In this document: piece after piece, positions 39,676-49,879 of the stretch
Layout of the letters: each line of letters begins with the position of its first letter
Numbering within the stretch: position 1 is the stretch's first letter
Assembly: GCF_024707105.1 (NCBI RefSeq)
Contig: NZ_JANQAJ010000005.1
Span: 310,001 to 374,000, forward strand
Length of the DNA: 64,000 bases
Source of the DNA: Devosia ginsengisoli
Lineage (GTDB): Bacteria > Pseudomonadota > Alphaproteobacteria > Rhizobiales > Devosiaceae
Direction of reading: 5' to 3'
Translations under genes and position numbers: made by a program
The notes under the pieces: generated by a model
What the model saw: only the letters and a program-made list of their open reading frames with translations
Database searches by the model: none
Told to the model about the DNA's origin: nothing

Positions 39676-40649
39676 AACGCAGTCTTCGCCCGCTGGCCGC
39701 CACCGCCGTCATCTTCCTCATCGCCTATGCGCTCAGCGTCGCGCAGTTTCCCGGCATGCTCTCGACGCGGGTGCTGGGAAATTTCCTCACCGACAATGCC
39801 TTTCTGGGCATTGCCGCTGTGGGCATGACCTTCGTCATCATTTCCGGCGGCATCGATCTGTCGGTGGGCGCGGTGATCGGCTTCACTGGCGTCCTCGTCG
39901 CCGTGCTCATTTCCTGGCTGGGCTTCCATCCGCTGGCCGCCTTCGCCATCGCGCTGGGCGTGGCGGCCCTGTTCGGCGCGGCCATGGGCGTCACCATCCA
40001 TTATCTGCAGGTGCCCAGTTTCATCGTCACCCTGGCCGGCATGTTCCTGGCGCGGGGCGGCGCTTCGGTCATCACCCAGGATTCGGTTCCAATCAATCAC
40101 GACTTCTATAGCGCCATTTCCGACCTCATCATCCGCCTGCCGGGTGGCGGCCGGCTGAGCTTCATCGGGCTGTTGATGGTTGCCGTCTTCCTGTTTGGCG
40201 CGCTGCTGGCGCATCGCACGCGGTTCGGCTCCTACGTCTATGCGCTGGGCGGTAATCCTGTCTCGGCCTCGCTGATGGGCGTACCGGTGGCCCGCACCAC
40301 GATCCAGATCTACATGCTGTCGAGCACCCTGGCCGCCTTGGCGGGAATCGTCTTTTCGCTTTACACCTCGGCCGGCTATCCGCTGGCGGCGGTGGGCGTG
40401 GAGCTCGACGCGATCAGCGCCGTGGTCATCGGGGGCACGCTGCTGACCGGGGGCTATGGCTTTGTGCTGGGCACGTTCGTCGGCGTCATGCTGCTGGGCC
40501 TGGTGCAGACCTACATCATCTTCGACGGCACCTTGTCGAGCTGGTGGACCAAGATCGTGATTGGCGTGCTGCTGTTCTTGTTCATCGTGCTGCAACGCGT
40601 CATATTCGCCGCCTCTGCACCCCGGGAAGAGCAGCCCGAGAAAGTCTAG
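39672..40649 (+). CDS. sugar ABC permease (YjfF-like)
   Basis: ISGGIDLSVGAVIGFTGVLVA; VIGGTLLTGGYGFVLGTFVGVMLLGLVQTYI. Confidence 0.9.
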   Translation: MKRSLRPLAATAVIFLIAYALSVAQFPGMLSTRVLGNFLTDNAFLGIAAVGMTFVIISGGIDLSVGAVIGFTGVLVAVLISWLGFHPLAAFAIALGVAALFGAAMGVTIHYLQVPSFIVTLAGMFLARGGASVITQDSVPINHDFYSAISDLIIRLPGGGRLSFIGLLMVAVFLFGALLAHRTRFGSYVYALGGNPVSASLMGVPVARTTIQIYMLSSTLAALAGIVFSLYTSAGYPLAAVGVELDAISAVVIGGTLLTGGYGFVLGTFVGVMLLGLVQTYIIFDGTLSSWWTKIVIGVLLFLFIVLQRVIFAASAPREEQPEKV

Positions 40650-40650
40650 C

Positions 40651-41391
40651 ATGATCGAAGCAGGCAGCCTTATTCGCTCGCTATCCGGGCGACCCGCTGC
40701 ACGGAATTTCCACACCTTCGTCATCAACGAAATCGGCCACGGCATCGTCACGGGCAAGTTTCCGGTCGGCTCCATCCTCGCCAGCGATGCTGTCATGATG
40801 GAAACCTATGGCGTGTCCCGCACCGTGCTACGCGAGGCGCTCAAGACGCTCGAAGCCAAGGGCCTGGTGGAGGCGCGACCCAAGGTGGGCACCCGCGTGT
40901 CCCCGCCCAGCCGCTGGAGCTTCTTCGATCCGCAGGTTCTGTCCTGGCATTTCTATGCCGAGCCCGATCGGCAATTCTATCAGAGCCTGTTCGATGTGCG
41001 CCGCGCGCTGGCAAGCCGCGCTGCCGCTTTGGCGGCCCAGCGGCGCACCGCCGAGAATATCCGCGTCATGAAATACTGGCTGCACCAGATGGAATCGGTC
41101 GGCGGGGACCTCGAGAACCACGGCATAGCCGCGCTCGAAATCCACCGCACCATTGCCGAGACCTCGGGCAATGCCCTGCTGCGCTCGGTGACCGGCATTG
41201 TCGAACTCACCCTGGCCCTGGCGCTCAAGCAGTGCCAGATCGCCGGGGCAGGGGACTATCTGGGCGCGACGCACCGGGCGCTGACGCGGCTGGTCACCGC
41301 CATTGGCGACGCCGACACCGTGGCGGCCACTGAGGGTGTCGCCGAAGCCATCGATCTCGACGAGGCCCAGGTCATGGCTTTGCTGCCGTAA
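40651..41391 (+). CDS. FadR/GntR family transcriptional regulator
   Basis: EIGHGIVTGKFPVGSILASDAVMMETYGVSRTVLREALKTLEAKGLVEARPKVGTRV; FCD domain. Confidence 0.9.
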   Translation: MIEAGSLIRSLSGRPAARNFHTFVINEIGHGIVTGKFPVGSILASDAVMMETYGVSRTVLREALKTLEAKGLVEARPKVGTRVSPPSRWSFFDPQVLSWHFYAEPDRQFYQSLFDVRRALASRAAALAAQRRTAENIRVMKYWLHQMESVGGDLENHGIAALEIHRTIAETSGNALLRSVTGIVELTLALALKQCQIAGAGDYLGATHRALTRLVTAIGDADTVAATEGVAEAIDLDEAQVMALLP

Positions 41392-41486
41392 CCCGCTGCG
41401 CCCGCGCCATTGCCAGCGTCCCCGATCTGAGGTCAACTTGCAGCAAGCAACGCCGGAAAGAACCGGCGGATCGGAGGGGTTTAGAG

Positions 41487-43292
41487 GTGCGAGGAGAAAT
41501 CCAGCGCCATTTCTGGCTGGCTTTGCTGGCCATGTTTGCCATTGCCGGCGTGGCCTTGGGCTTCTGGTGGCTCACCTATGTCAGGCAGATGGGCGAGCTG
41601 GAGCGGCAGGTGGGGGACCGCCTGACGCTCAACGTGCGCGCCGTCGAAAGCGAAATCGAACGGTTCCGCTACCTGTCCGGCGTCATCGGCCAGGATGGGC
41701 GCGTGGTCGACATGCTACAGCAACCGCAGGCCGCCGCCGTGGCGGAGACCAATGCCTATCTGCAGGCCGTGCGGGACATGTCGGGCGCCGACGAACTCTA
41801 CGTCCTCGACCTGTCGGGCGAGACGCTGGCCGCCAGCAACTGGAACGAACCAGGCAGTTTCGTGGGCCACAACTATGCCTTCCGCCCCTATTTCGAAAAC
41901 GCCATGGCGTCGGGCAGCGGCCGCTTCTATGCCGTTGGCGTGACCACAGGCAAGCCGGGCTACTTTCTCTCCAGCCGGATCGATGCCGCCAGCGGGCCGA
42001 TCGGCGTTGTCGTGGCCAAGGTCGACATGGCGCCTCTGGCGCTCGCCTGGGCGGCGGCCGGGGAGATGAGCGCCATTGCCGACGGGGATGGCATCGTCTT
42101 CCTGTCCGGCGATCCGGGCTGGATGTATCGACCGCTGCAGGCGCTGCCGGTCGATACCGTGGAATTGCTGAAAGTGCAGCGCCGCTATGACGGTATCGAC
42201 ATCGGCAGAGCGGCCCCACTGGCGCCGGCCGCCGATACCGGCGGGGCCAGCCTGATCCTCAATGCCGGGGAGCGCCACCTGCTCGGTCGCCGCACTGTCG
42301 AGCCCGATGGCTGGCAGGTGCTGTCGGCCCTGCCGCTCGAACCGATGGAGCGTGAGGCGCGGTTGATCGGCGGGCTGGCCGCTTCGGTCGCGGTGCTGGC
42401 TCTTGGCGCCCTGGTCTTTTTCAACCAGCGCCGCCAGATCATCCGACTCAAGCTCGACCAGAATGCCGTGCTGGAGCGCCGCGTTGCCGAGCGCACCAGG
42501 GCGCTGGCCCATGAGGTGGAAGAGCGGCGGCGGACGGAAATGGAACTGCGCGCCACCCAGGAAAACCTGATCCACGCCGCCAAGCTCGCCGCTTTGGGTC
42601 GCATGTCGGCGGCCATCGTGCATGAGGTCAGCCAGCCGCTCTCGGCGCTCGACAATACGCTGGCGGCGGCGGACCTGCATGCGCAGCGCGATGCGCGCGA
42701 CGAGGTGCATCGCAACCTGGGCAATGCGCGCAACCTGCTGCGGCGCATGCAGCGCACGGTCAAGCATTTGCGCACCTTCTCCTCCCGCCGCGATCCCGGT
42801 CCGCCCGAGGCGGTCAACCTGGCCGGGGTGATCGAGGCGGCGCTCGATATCGTGACGCCACAGGCGCGGAACGATGCCGTTCATATCGAAGCTGCCGTGG
42901 CGCCGGACCTGCCGCTGGTGGCCGGCAATGCGGTGCGGCTGGAACAGGTCTTCATCAACCTGCTGCTCAACGCCATCGAGGCCACTGCTTCGGCCGGGCA
43001 CAATCAGGTGCAGGTGTCGGCGCGCCGAGGCGAAGCGGGACTGACCGTGGAGGTCGGCGATACCGGCCCCGGCATTCCCGAAGGCGTGCGCGAGCGGCTG
43101 TTCGAGCCCTTCTTCACCACCAAGAGCACCGGCGAAAGCCTGGGGTTGGGCCTCTCCATCACGCGTACGCTGCTGGAGGAATTCGGCGGCAGCCTGCGCT
43201 TCGAGCCGCGCGCCGGCGGCGGCACCATTGTCAGCGTCGCCCTGCCGCTCTACCAGCCGCAGCCGGCGCGCAAAGTGGCGGAGGCGGTATGA
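41487..43292 (+). CDS. sensor histidine kinase (DctB-like)
   Basis: Periplasmic sensor between two TM; ALGRMSAAIVHEVSQPLSALDNTLAAADL H-box; GLGLSITRTLLEEFGGSLRF. Confidence 0.9.
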   Translation: MRGEIQRHFWLALLAMFAIAGVALGFWWLTYVRQMGELERQVGDRLTLNVRAVESEIERFRYLSGVIGQDGRVVDMLQQPQAAAVAETNAYLQAVRDMSGADELYVLDLSGETLAASNWNEPGSFVGHNYAFRPYFENAMASGSGRFYAVGVTTGKPGYFLSSRIDAASGPIGVVVAKVDMAPLALAWAAAGEMSAIADGDGIVFLSGDPGWMYRPLQALPVDTVELLKVQRRYDGIDIGRAAPLAPAADTGGASLILNAGERHLLGRRTVEPDGWQVLSALPLEPMEREARLIGGLAASVAVLALGALVFFNQRRQIIRLKLDQNAVLERRVAERTRALAHEVEERRRTEMELRATQENLIHAAKLAALGRMSAAIVHEVSQPLSALDNTLAAADLHAQRDARDEVHRNLGNARNLLRRMQRTVKHLRTFSSRRDPGPPEAVNLAGVIEAALDIVTPQARNDAVHIEAAVAPDLPLVAGNAVRLEQVFINLLLNAIEATASAGHNQVQVSARRGEAGLTVEVGDTGPGIPEGVRERLFEPFFTTKSTGESLGLGLSITRTLLEEFGGSLRFEPRAGGGTIVSVALPLYQPQPARKVAEAV

Positions 43293-44623
43293 GCCGGGGC
43301 AGCATTGTCTTCATCGATGACGAGGCCGAGCTCTGCGCCGCCGCCGAGGCGTGGCTGGGCGTTTCCGGCTTCGCCGTCACCAGCTTCACCGCGCCGCAAC
43401 AGGCGCTGGATCGCGTCGAGCCGGGCAATGTCGATTGCGTCGTGACCGATGTGCGCATGCCGGGCCTGTCGGGTATTGACGTGCTGCGCCATTTCCGGGC
43501 GATGGCACCCGATCTGCCGGTGGTCCTGCTGACCGGGCATGGCGATGTTGCCCTGGCGGTAGGCGCCATGCGTGACGGCGCGCATGACTTCATCGAAAAG
43601 CCCTATGATGCCGACCATCTCGTCGCCGTGCTGGACCGGGCCACCGAGCGGCGGCGGCTGGGGCGCGAACTCCATCGCTTGCGGCAGGCGGCGGGTGGGG
43701 CAGAGCTCGAGGACCGGCTGGTCGGCCTCGCCCCCGATATGGACAGCCTGCGCCAATCCATCCTGCAACTCGCCGATATCGATGTCGATGTGCTGATCAA
43801 TGGCGAGACCGGCACCGGCAAGGAAGTGGTCGCGCGGGCGCTGCATGATTACGGCAGCCGTGCCAAGGGGCAGTTCGTCGCCATCAATTGCGCCGCCATT
43901 CCCGAAACCATCTTTGAAAGCGAGATGTTCGGCCATGCCAGTGGCGCCTTTACCGGCGCGGCCGGCGACCGCGTCGGCAAGCTCGACTTTGCCAGGGGCG
44001 GCACGGTGTTTCTCGACGAGATCGAATCCATGCCGCTGGCCTTGCAGGCCAAGGTGCTGCGCGCCATCCAGGAGCGCAGCATCGAGCCATTGGGCAGCAA
44101 TGCGTCCCGCCCGATCGATGTGCGTTTCATTGCCGCCACCAAGGTTGATCTCAAGGCCGAAAGCGAAGCCGGCCGCTTCCGGGCCGATCTCTATTTCCGC
44201 CTCGCCACGGTCGAACTCGCCATCCCGCCTTTGCGCCAGCGGCGCGAGGATGTGCCGCTGCTGTTCAACCTCTTCGCCGCCAATGCTGCGCGGCGCTTCA
44301 AGCTGCCCGAAGCGACCATCCCGCCGCTGCCGGCCGGGCTTGCCGCGTCGGATTGGCCGGGCAATGTGCGCGAACTCAAGGCCGTGGCCGAGCGCGCGGT
44401 GCTGGGCATGACGCGGCAGGGCGCAGTTCAGCAGAAGGCCCGGTCGCCCGAGACGCTGGCCGATCGTGTCGCCCGCTTCGAAGCCGCGGCCATCGAAGCA
44501 GCGCTGCAGGATGCCGGTGGCTCTACTGCCGAGGCGGCCGAACGGCTGGGCCTCGCCCGCCGCACGCTGAACGAGAAGATTGTCCGCTACGGGCTGCGCG
44601 CCACGGCCGAGCCTGTCCGGTAG
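43289..44623 (+). CDS. sigma-54 dependent response regulator (DctD-like)
   Basis: REC, AAA+ with INGETGTGKEVVARALHD and EMFGHASGAFTGAAGDRVGKLDFA (GAFTGA), C-terminal Fis-type HTH. Confidence 0.93.
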   Translation: MSRGSIVFIDDEAELCAAAEAWLGVSGFAVTSFTAPQQALDRVEPGNVDCVVTDVRMPGLSGIDVLRHFRAMAPDLPVVLLTGHGDVALAVGAMRDGAHDFIEKPYDADHLVAVLDRATERRRLGRELHRLRQAAGGAELEDRLVGLAPDMDSLRQSILQLADIDVDVLINGETGTGKEVVARALHDYGSRAKGQFVAINCAAIPETIFESEMFGHASGAFTGAAGDRVGKLDFARGGTVFLDEIESMPLALQAKVLRAIQERSIEPLGSNASRPIDVRFIAATKVDLKAESEAGRFRADLYFRLATVELAIPPLRQRREDVPLLFNLFAANAARRFKLPEATIPPLPAGLAASDWPGNVRELKAVAERAVLGMTRQGAVQQKARSPETLADRVARFEAAAIEAALQDAGGSTAEAAERLGLARRTLNEKIVRYGLRATAEPVR

Positions 44624-44642
44624 CTGGCGGAAATCCGCCAGC
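44623..44642. promoter_or_regulatory. Candidate DctD-type upstream activator site 1
   Basis: GCTGGCGGA-AA-TCCGCCAGC perfect 9+2+9 palindrome overlapping the regulator stop codon. Confidence 0.55.
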
Positions 44643-44655
44643 GCTCCGGTTTTTC

Positions 44656-44671
44656 GAGCGGAATGCCGCCA
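44656..44671. promoter_or_regulatory. Candidate DctD-type upstream activator site 2
   Basis: GAGCGGAATGCCGCCA, imperfect copy of site 1, centre 31 bp away. Confidence 0.45.
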
Positions 44672-44724
44672 AATTCACCAGCGTGTTGGTCCACCAGGCG
44701 CCTGAATTCCGGCGTCTGGCACGT

Positions 44725-44740
44725 TGGCATGGCGGTTGCA
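44725..44740 (+). promoter_or_regulatory. Sigma-54 (-24/-12) promoter of the TAXI-TRAP operon
   Basis: TGGCATG-GCGG-TTGCA versus consensus TGGCACG-N4-TTGCW (one mismatch). Confidence 0.75.
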
Positions 44741-44813
44741 AGGACATGGCCGATCCCGTCGCGTGGAGGCGGCGGGGCATTGTTGCAGAACATGTTCAGG
44801 GAGGACTTTTCGC

Positions 44814-45773
44814 ATGTCACTTCTTCTTACCCGCGGCGTCGCGGGTCTTGCCGCCGGCGCGCTGCTGGCCGTCAGCGGCAGCGCCGCTGTCAACGCGCAG
44901 GAATTCATCAACATCCTGACCGGCGGCACCTCCGGCGTCTATTACCCGCTCGGCGTTGCCCTGTCGGAAATCTATGCCGAGGAAATCGACGGCGCCCGCA
45001 CCCAGGTGCAGGCCACCAAGGCTTCGGTCGAAAACTTGAACCTCTTGCAGCAGGGCAAGGGTGAACTCGCCTTCGCCCTCGGCGATTCCGTGCAGGCGGG
45101 CTGGGATGGCGTGGAGGAAGCCGGCTTCCCCGCGCCACTGACCGAGCTGCGCGCCATCGCGGCGATCTATCCCAACTACGTGCAGATCGTGGCCAGTGCC
45201 GAAAGCGGCATCACCACGCTCGAAGAACTGAAGGGTCGTTCGATCTCGGTCGGCGCCCCGGCCTCGGGCACCGAACTCAATGCCCGTGCCATCTTCGCCG
45301 CCGCCGGCATGAGCTATGACGATATGGGCAAGGTCGAATACCTGCCCTATGCGGAATCCGCCGAACTCATCAAGAACCGCCAGCTCGACTCGACCCTGCA
45401 GTCTTCCGGCCTCGGCGTCGCCTTCATCAAGGACCTGTCGGCGACCATGGATATCAACATCGTCGCCATCCCGGCCGAGACGGTCGAGAGCATCGGTGCA
45501 CCCTATGTCGCTTCGATCATTCCCGCCGGCACCTATGACGGCCAGGACGCCGACGTCCCCACCGCCGCCATCGGCAATATCCTGGTCACCCATGCCGGCG
45601 TCAGCGACGAAACGGCCTACCAGATGACCAAGCTGCTGTTCGAAAATCTCGAGCGGCTGAAGGCCTCGCACTCGGCCGCCGCTGCCATCGATCCGGCCAA
45701 GGCCCTCGAAGGCCTGTCGATCCCGCTGCATCCAGGCGCCGAGCGCTACTACAAGGAAGCGGGCCTGCTCTAG
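44814..45773 (+). CDS. TAXI family TRAP transporter solute-binding protein
   Basis: EFINILTGGTSGVYYPLGVALSEIYAEEIDGARTQVQATKASVENLNLLQQGKGELAF. Confidence 0.93.
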   Translation: MSLLLTRGVAGLAAGALLAVSGSAAVNAQEFINILTGGTSGVYYPLGVALSEIYAEEIDGARTQVQATKASVENLNLLQQGKGELAFALGDSVQAGWDGVEEAGFPAPLTELRAIAAIYPNYVQIVASAESGITTLEELKGRSISVGAPASGTELNARAIFAAAGMSYDDMGKVEYLPYAESAELIKNRQLDSTLQSSGLGVAFIKDLSATMDINIVAIPAETVESIGAPYVASIIPAGTYDGQDADVPTAAIGNILVTHAGVSDETAYQMTKLLFENLERLKASHSAAAAIDPAKALEGLSIPLHPGAERYYKEAGLL

Positions 45774-45841
45774 GTTCCGATGCGTCCGGGGCCCGGGGCT
45801 CCGGACGCGCCCTATCAGCCGAGTCCTGGGGAGGAAACTCG

Positions 45842-47943
45842 ATGACGACAGTTCCGCCGACCACCATGGTGCCCGACAGCGCCGAAGAAGCCGTGGAGGG
45901 CCTGCCGCCGGGCTTCGGCCCGGGCCTCATGGGCCACATCGCCTTCGGCATCGCCGTAGCCTTCACACTGTTCCAGCTATGGACGGCCGCCTATGGCACG
46001 CTGCCCAGCCAGGTGGTGCGCGCCATGCATGTCGGCTTCCTGCTGCTGCTCGGCTTCGGGCTGATCGGCAACCTGGTGGCCAAGACGGTCTGGAGCCGCA
46101 TTTTCTTCTGGACCCTGGCCGTGCTCGGTTTCCTCACCGGGATCTACAACTGGGTATTCTATGCCGACCTGCTCAAGCGCAGCAGCTTCCTGACACCACT
46201 CGACCTGGTAGCGGGCAGTGTTGTCGTCGTGCTGGTCTTCGAGGCGGCGCGGCGCCTGATGGGGCTGCCGCTGGCCATCATTTCCGGCATTTTCCTCGCC
46301 TACTGCTTCTTCGGCCAATACATGCCCGGCCCGTTCGTGCATCGTGGCTATGACTTCGCGCAGATCGTCGAGCATTTCGGCTTCGGCACGGAAGGCATTT
46401 ACGGCACGCCGGTCTATGTTTCCTCGGCCTATATTTTTATCTTCGTGGTCTTTGCCGCCTTCCTCGAACGCGCCGGCATGATCCGCCTGTTCAACGATTT
46501 CGCGCTGGGCATGGTCGGCGGCTGGCGCGGCGGGCCGGCCCAGGTCTGCACATTGTCCTCGGCGCTGATGGGCACCATTTCGGGCTCCGGCATCGCCAAT
46601 GTGGTGGCGAGCGGCCAGTTCACCATTCCGCTGATGAAGCGTTTCGGCTTCCGCTCCGCCTTTGCCGGCGGGGTCGAGGCAACCTCCTCCATGGGTGGCC
46701 AGATCATGCCGCCGATCATGGGGGCGGTGGCCTTTATCATGGCCGAGACGCTCGACGTGCCCTACAGCACCATCGTCATCGCCGCGCTAATCCCCGCCAT
46801 GCTCTATTTTGCCACCTGCTTCTGGGTGGTCCACCTCGAGGCCGGCAAGGCCGGGCTGCGCGGCATGAGCAAGGCCGAATTGCCCAATCCCTGGCATGCC
46901 GTGCGCGATCACTGGCCGCTGGTGCTGCCATTGGCGGCTCTGGTCTACCTGCTGTTTGCCGGCTACACGCCGATCTTCGCCGGCACGATGGGCCTGGCCC
47001 TGGTCGTGGTGCTGATCCTGGGCACGCCGCTGGCCGCCGCCATCGGGCCGCGCGTGTTCCGCTATGTGTTCTGGATTGCGCTGGGCCTGGCCTCGGCCGC
47101 CTTCCTGCGCTTTGGCGTCAACCTGCTGATGATCGTCATCGCGGCATTGGTGCTGGCCTGTGTCTTCGTCAATGGCGGGCGCGAGACCCTGCTCATCGTG
47201 CGCGACTCCCTGGCCGAGGAGCCCGCAATGCGCTGCCGGTCGGCGTTGCCTGCGCTGTCGTCGGCATCGTCATCGGCACGCTGACCCTGACCGGCATCGC
47301 CTCGACCTTCATCGGCGCCATCATCGCCATCGGCGAGAATAACCTGTTCCTGTCGCTGGTGCTGACCATGTGCACCTGCCTTGTGCTGGGCATGGGCATT
47401 CCCACCATTCCCAACTATATCATCACCTCGTCACTGGCCGGGCCGGCTTTGCTGGAACTGGGCGTGCCGCTGCTGGTCAGCCATATGTTCGTCTTCTATT
47501 TCGGCATCATGGCGGACCTGACCCCGCCCGTGGCCTTGGCCTGTTTCGCGGCGGCCCCCATGGCCAAGACGTCGGGGCTCAAGATCTCCATCCAGGCCAC
47601 CAAGCTGGCTGCCGCTGGCTTCATCGTGCCCTTCATGGCGGTCTATACGCCGTCGCTGATGTTGCAGGATGGCGGAGCCATCGCCGCCCAGTTCGGCTAT
47701 CCGGTGGAAGTCGTCTACATCGTCTTCAAGACGGTGCTGGCCATTGGCCTGCTGGGCGTGGCCGTAGTCGGCTATCTCTTCGGGCCGGCCAACTGGCTCG
47801 AGCGTATCGCGGCCTTTGCCATTGGCGTTCTGCTGATGCTGGCTTTGCCGCTGACCGACGAGGCCGGCTTCGTGCTTGCGCTATTGCTGATCGGCCAGCA
47901 CTGGTGGCGCATGCGGCGGCCCGCTTTGGGGGCGGCGTCCTGA
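45842..47943 (+). pseudogene. TRAP transporter fused 4TM/12TM permease, single-base frameshift near 47220
   Basis: ORF 45842-47284 continues in another frame as NALPVGVACAVVGIVIGTLTLTGIASTFIG...(to 47943); inserting one G in GAGGAGCCCGC restores LAEGARNALPVG. Confidence 0.85.
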
Positions 47944-48311
47944 TGTTGTGCATCGCAGCGGCCGGCGTGGTGACCGCGCTGGCCGCGACCAGCTTCACCC
48001 TGAGCTGGACCCACTCGGTGGAACACACCCAATGGCGGGAAAGCTGGGTGATAGAGGAGAACCGGCTGCAACTGGTGGAAGCCAGCGTGGAAGGGTCAGG
48101 GGCGGGCATTGCCGTCCCGCCCGACGCGACATGGGCCGATGGGCGCTGGACCTACACGCCCGACCTGCCACCGCTGTCCAACCTGAACCTGGCCGCGTCA
48201 GGCATGACCCCCAGCCCATGGACCCTGTGCACACCAGGCAACGAATGCCTGACGCTGGGCGCCGAGCCGGCCGCCACCATAAGGCTCTGGGCCGCCGAAA
48301 CCTGCGACTGA
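47943..48311 (+). CDS. DUF1850 domain-containing protein
   Basis: FTLSWTHSVEHTQWRESWVIEENRLQLVEASVEGSGAGI; usual partner of TAXI-TRAP permeases. Confidence 0.85.
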   Translation: MLCIAAAGVVTALAATSFTLSWTHSVEHTQWRESWVIEENRLQLVEASVEGSGAGIAVPPDATWADGRWTYTPDLPPLSNLNLAASGMTPSPWTLCTPGNECLTLGAEPAATIRLWAAETCD

Positions 48312-48341
48312 TGCCATAGCTACACAATGATCGGGAAATTT

Positions 48342-48415
48342 TGGAGCGGGTGAAGGGAATCGAACCCTCGTCGTAAGCTTGGGAAGCTTCTGCTCTACCA
48401 TTGAGCTACACCCGC
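48342..48415 (-). tRNA. tRNA-Gly (CCC anticodon), CCA encoded
   Basis: Reverse strand GCGGGTGTAGCTCAATGGTAGAGCAGAAGCTTCCCAAGCTTACGACGAGGGTTCGATTCCCTTCACCCGCTCCA; anticodon loop TTCCCAA. Confidence 0.93.
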
Positions 48416-48519
48416 GACCGGCCACTAGATGCGTGAAATCCTTCGAGGCGTCAAGGCATGGCGATTAACAGTCGCATAACTGCTGTCGCCCTATGCTTCC
48501 GGCAAATCCGGGGGCGGAT

Positions 48520-49567
48520 ATGCGCGTATTGATTGTTGACGACAGCCGGTCGAGCCTTGCCATGATCGGCACGATCATCAAGGCGGCGACCAATGCGGAT
48601 ATCGACTCCTGCCTGTCGCCGCGCGAAGCGCTCGAGCGCAGCGAGACTACACAATACGATCTGGTCCTGGTCGACCACATCATGCCCGAAATGGACGGCG
48701 TGCAATTCACCAGCGCTTTGCGGGCGCGCGAGGCCTACCGGCTGGTGCCCATCATCATGGTCACCTCGGACATGGACCGCAACACGCGCATCGAGGCGAT
48801 CAGGGCCGGCGCGACCGATTTCGTCAACAAGCCGTTCGACCCTACCGAATTGCAGGCGCGCGTCGCCAACCTGCTGACCCTGCGCACTGCCCAGGTCGAA
48901 CTGGCCGACCGCGCCAACTGGCTGGCGCGCGAGGTCGAGCTGGCCACGGCGCACCTTGTTGGCGCGCGAGGAAGAAATCATCTGGCGGCTGGCCCGCGCC
49001 ATCGAATATCGCGACGGCGACACCGGCGAGCATGTCTCGCGCGTGGCCCAGATCAGCCAGCTCATCGCCAGTGGTATCGGGCTCAGCCCGCAACGCTGCC
49101 GCATGATCTATCTGGCGGCGCCCCTGCACGATATCGGCAAGATCGGCATTGCCGATGCCATATTGGGCAAGCCCGGCAAGCTGACGCCGGAAGAGTTCAG
49201 CATCATGCGCGAGCATGTGACTATCGGCGCCCGCATTCTCGAAAACGGTTCGTCCGAACTGATCCGCACCGCCGAACTGATCGCCCAGAGCCATCACGAG
49301 CGCTGGGACGGCGCGGGTTATCCCGACAGGCTGTCGGGCACCGACATTCCGATCGAAGCCCGCGTCGTCGCCATTGCCGACGTCTTCGACGCCCTGTGCT
49401 CGGAACGGCCCTACAAGGCGGCCTGGCCCATCGACAAGGCTTATGCCGAAATCGTCGCCTGCAGCGGCACGCATTTCGACCCAGCCTGCGTTGCCGCCTT
49501 CTGCGCCAAGTGGCCCGAGATCGAAGCCATCATGGGTGGCACGCAGGCCGAGGCCGTCGGCCTCTAG
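48520..49567 (+). pseudogene. response regulator with HD-GYP domain, frameshifted near 48955-48962
   Basis: REC domain [17 protein letters not shown]... in frame 1, HD-GYP (GDTGEHVSRVA...HDIGKIGI...HHERWDGAGYP) in frame 2; removing one T gives HLVAREEEIIWRLARAIEYRDGD. Confidence 0.82.
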
Positions 49568-49758
49568 GCGTTCAGCTCCGTCATTGCCATCGCGACCCGA
49601 CGCCTGCAGGCAGTGCTGCGCTACGTGCGTCAGTTGGTGATGACGAATGGGGGGCAGTCGCGAGTTCTCGGTTGGGCAGAAACAGCCATACAAGAACAGC
49701 GGCCCGGATCACGCCGTTCCGCGCGGCATGATACTGCGCAATATTGCAAGTATTACTT

Positions 49759-49860
49759 GAATCGAGATTCACATCCGACTCACCGCGCTGAATCGAAGAC
49801 TCATGACACCAGAGTCATGATTCACTGGATTCACTGATCAGGCTTCCATGACTCTGAATC
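49759..49860. other. Cluster of ten GANTC (CcrM-type methylation) sites
   Basis: GANTC starts at 49759, 49766, 49777, 49790, 49798, 49812, 49819, 49828, 49850, 49856. Confidence 0.95.
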
Positions 49861-49879
49861 AAGAGAGCAATACTTATTT

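Noticed and set aside
48342-48415. tRNA-Gly as an integration site for a genomic island
   Set aside because: No integrase and no repeated tRNA 3' end was seen in the flanks
48956-49567. HD-GYP domain as an independent gene starting at TTG
   Set aside because: REC frame runs straight into it and a single-base correction gives a normal REC-HD-GYP fusion; a programmed frameshift was considered but no slippery heptamer or stimulator was evident
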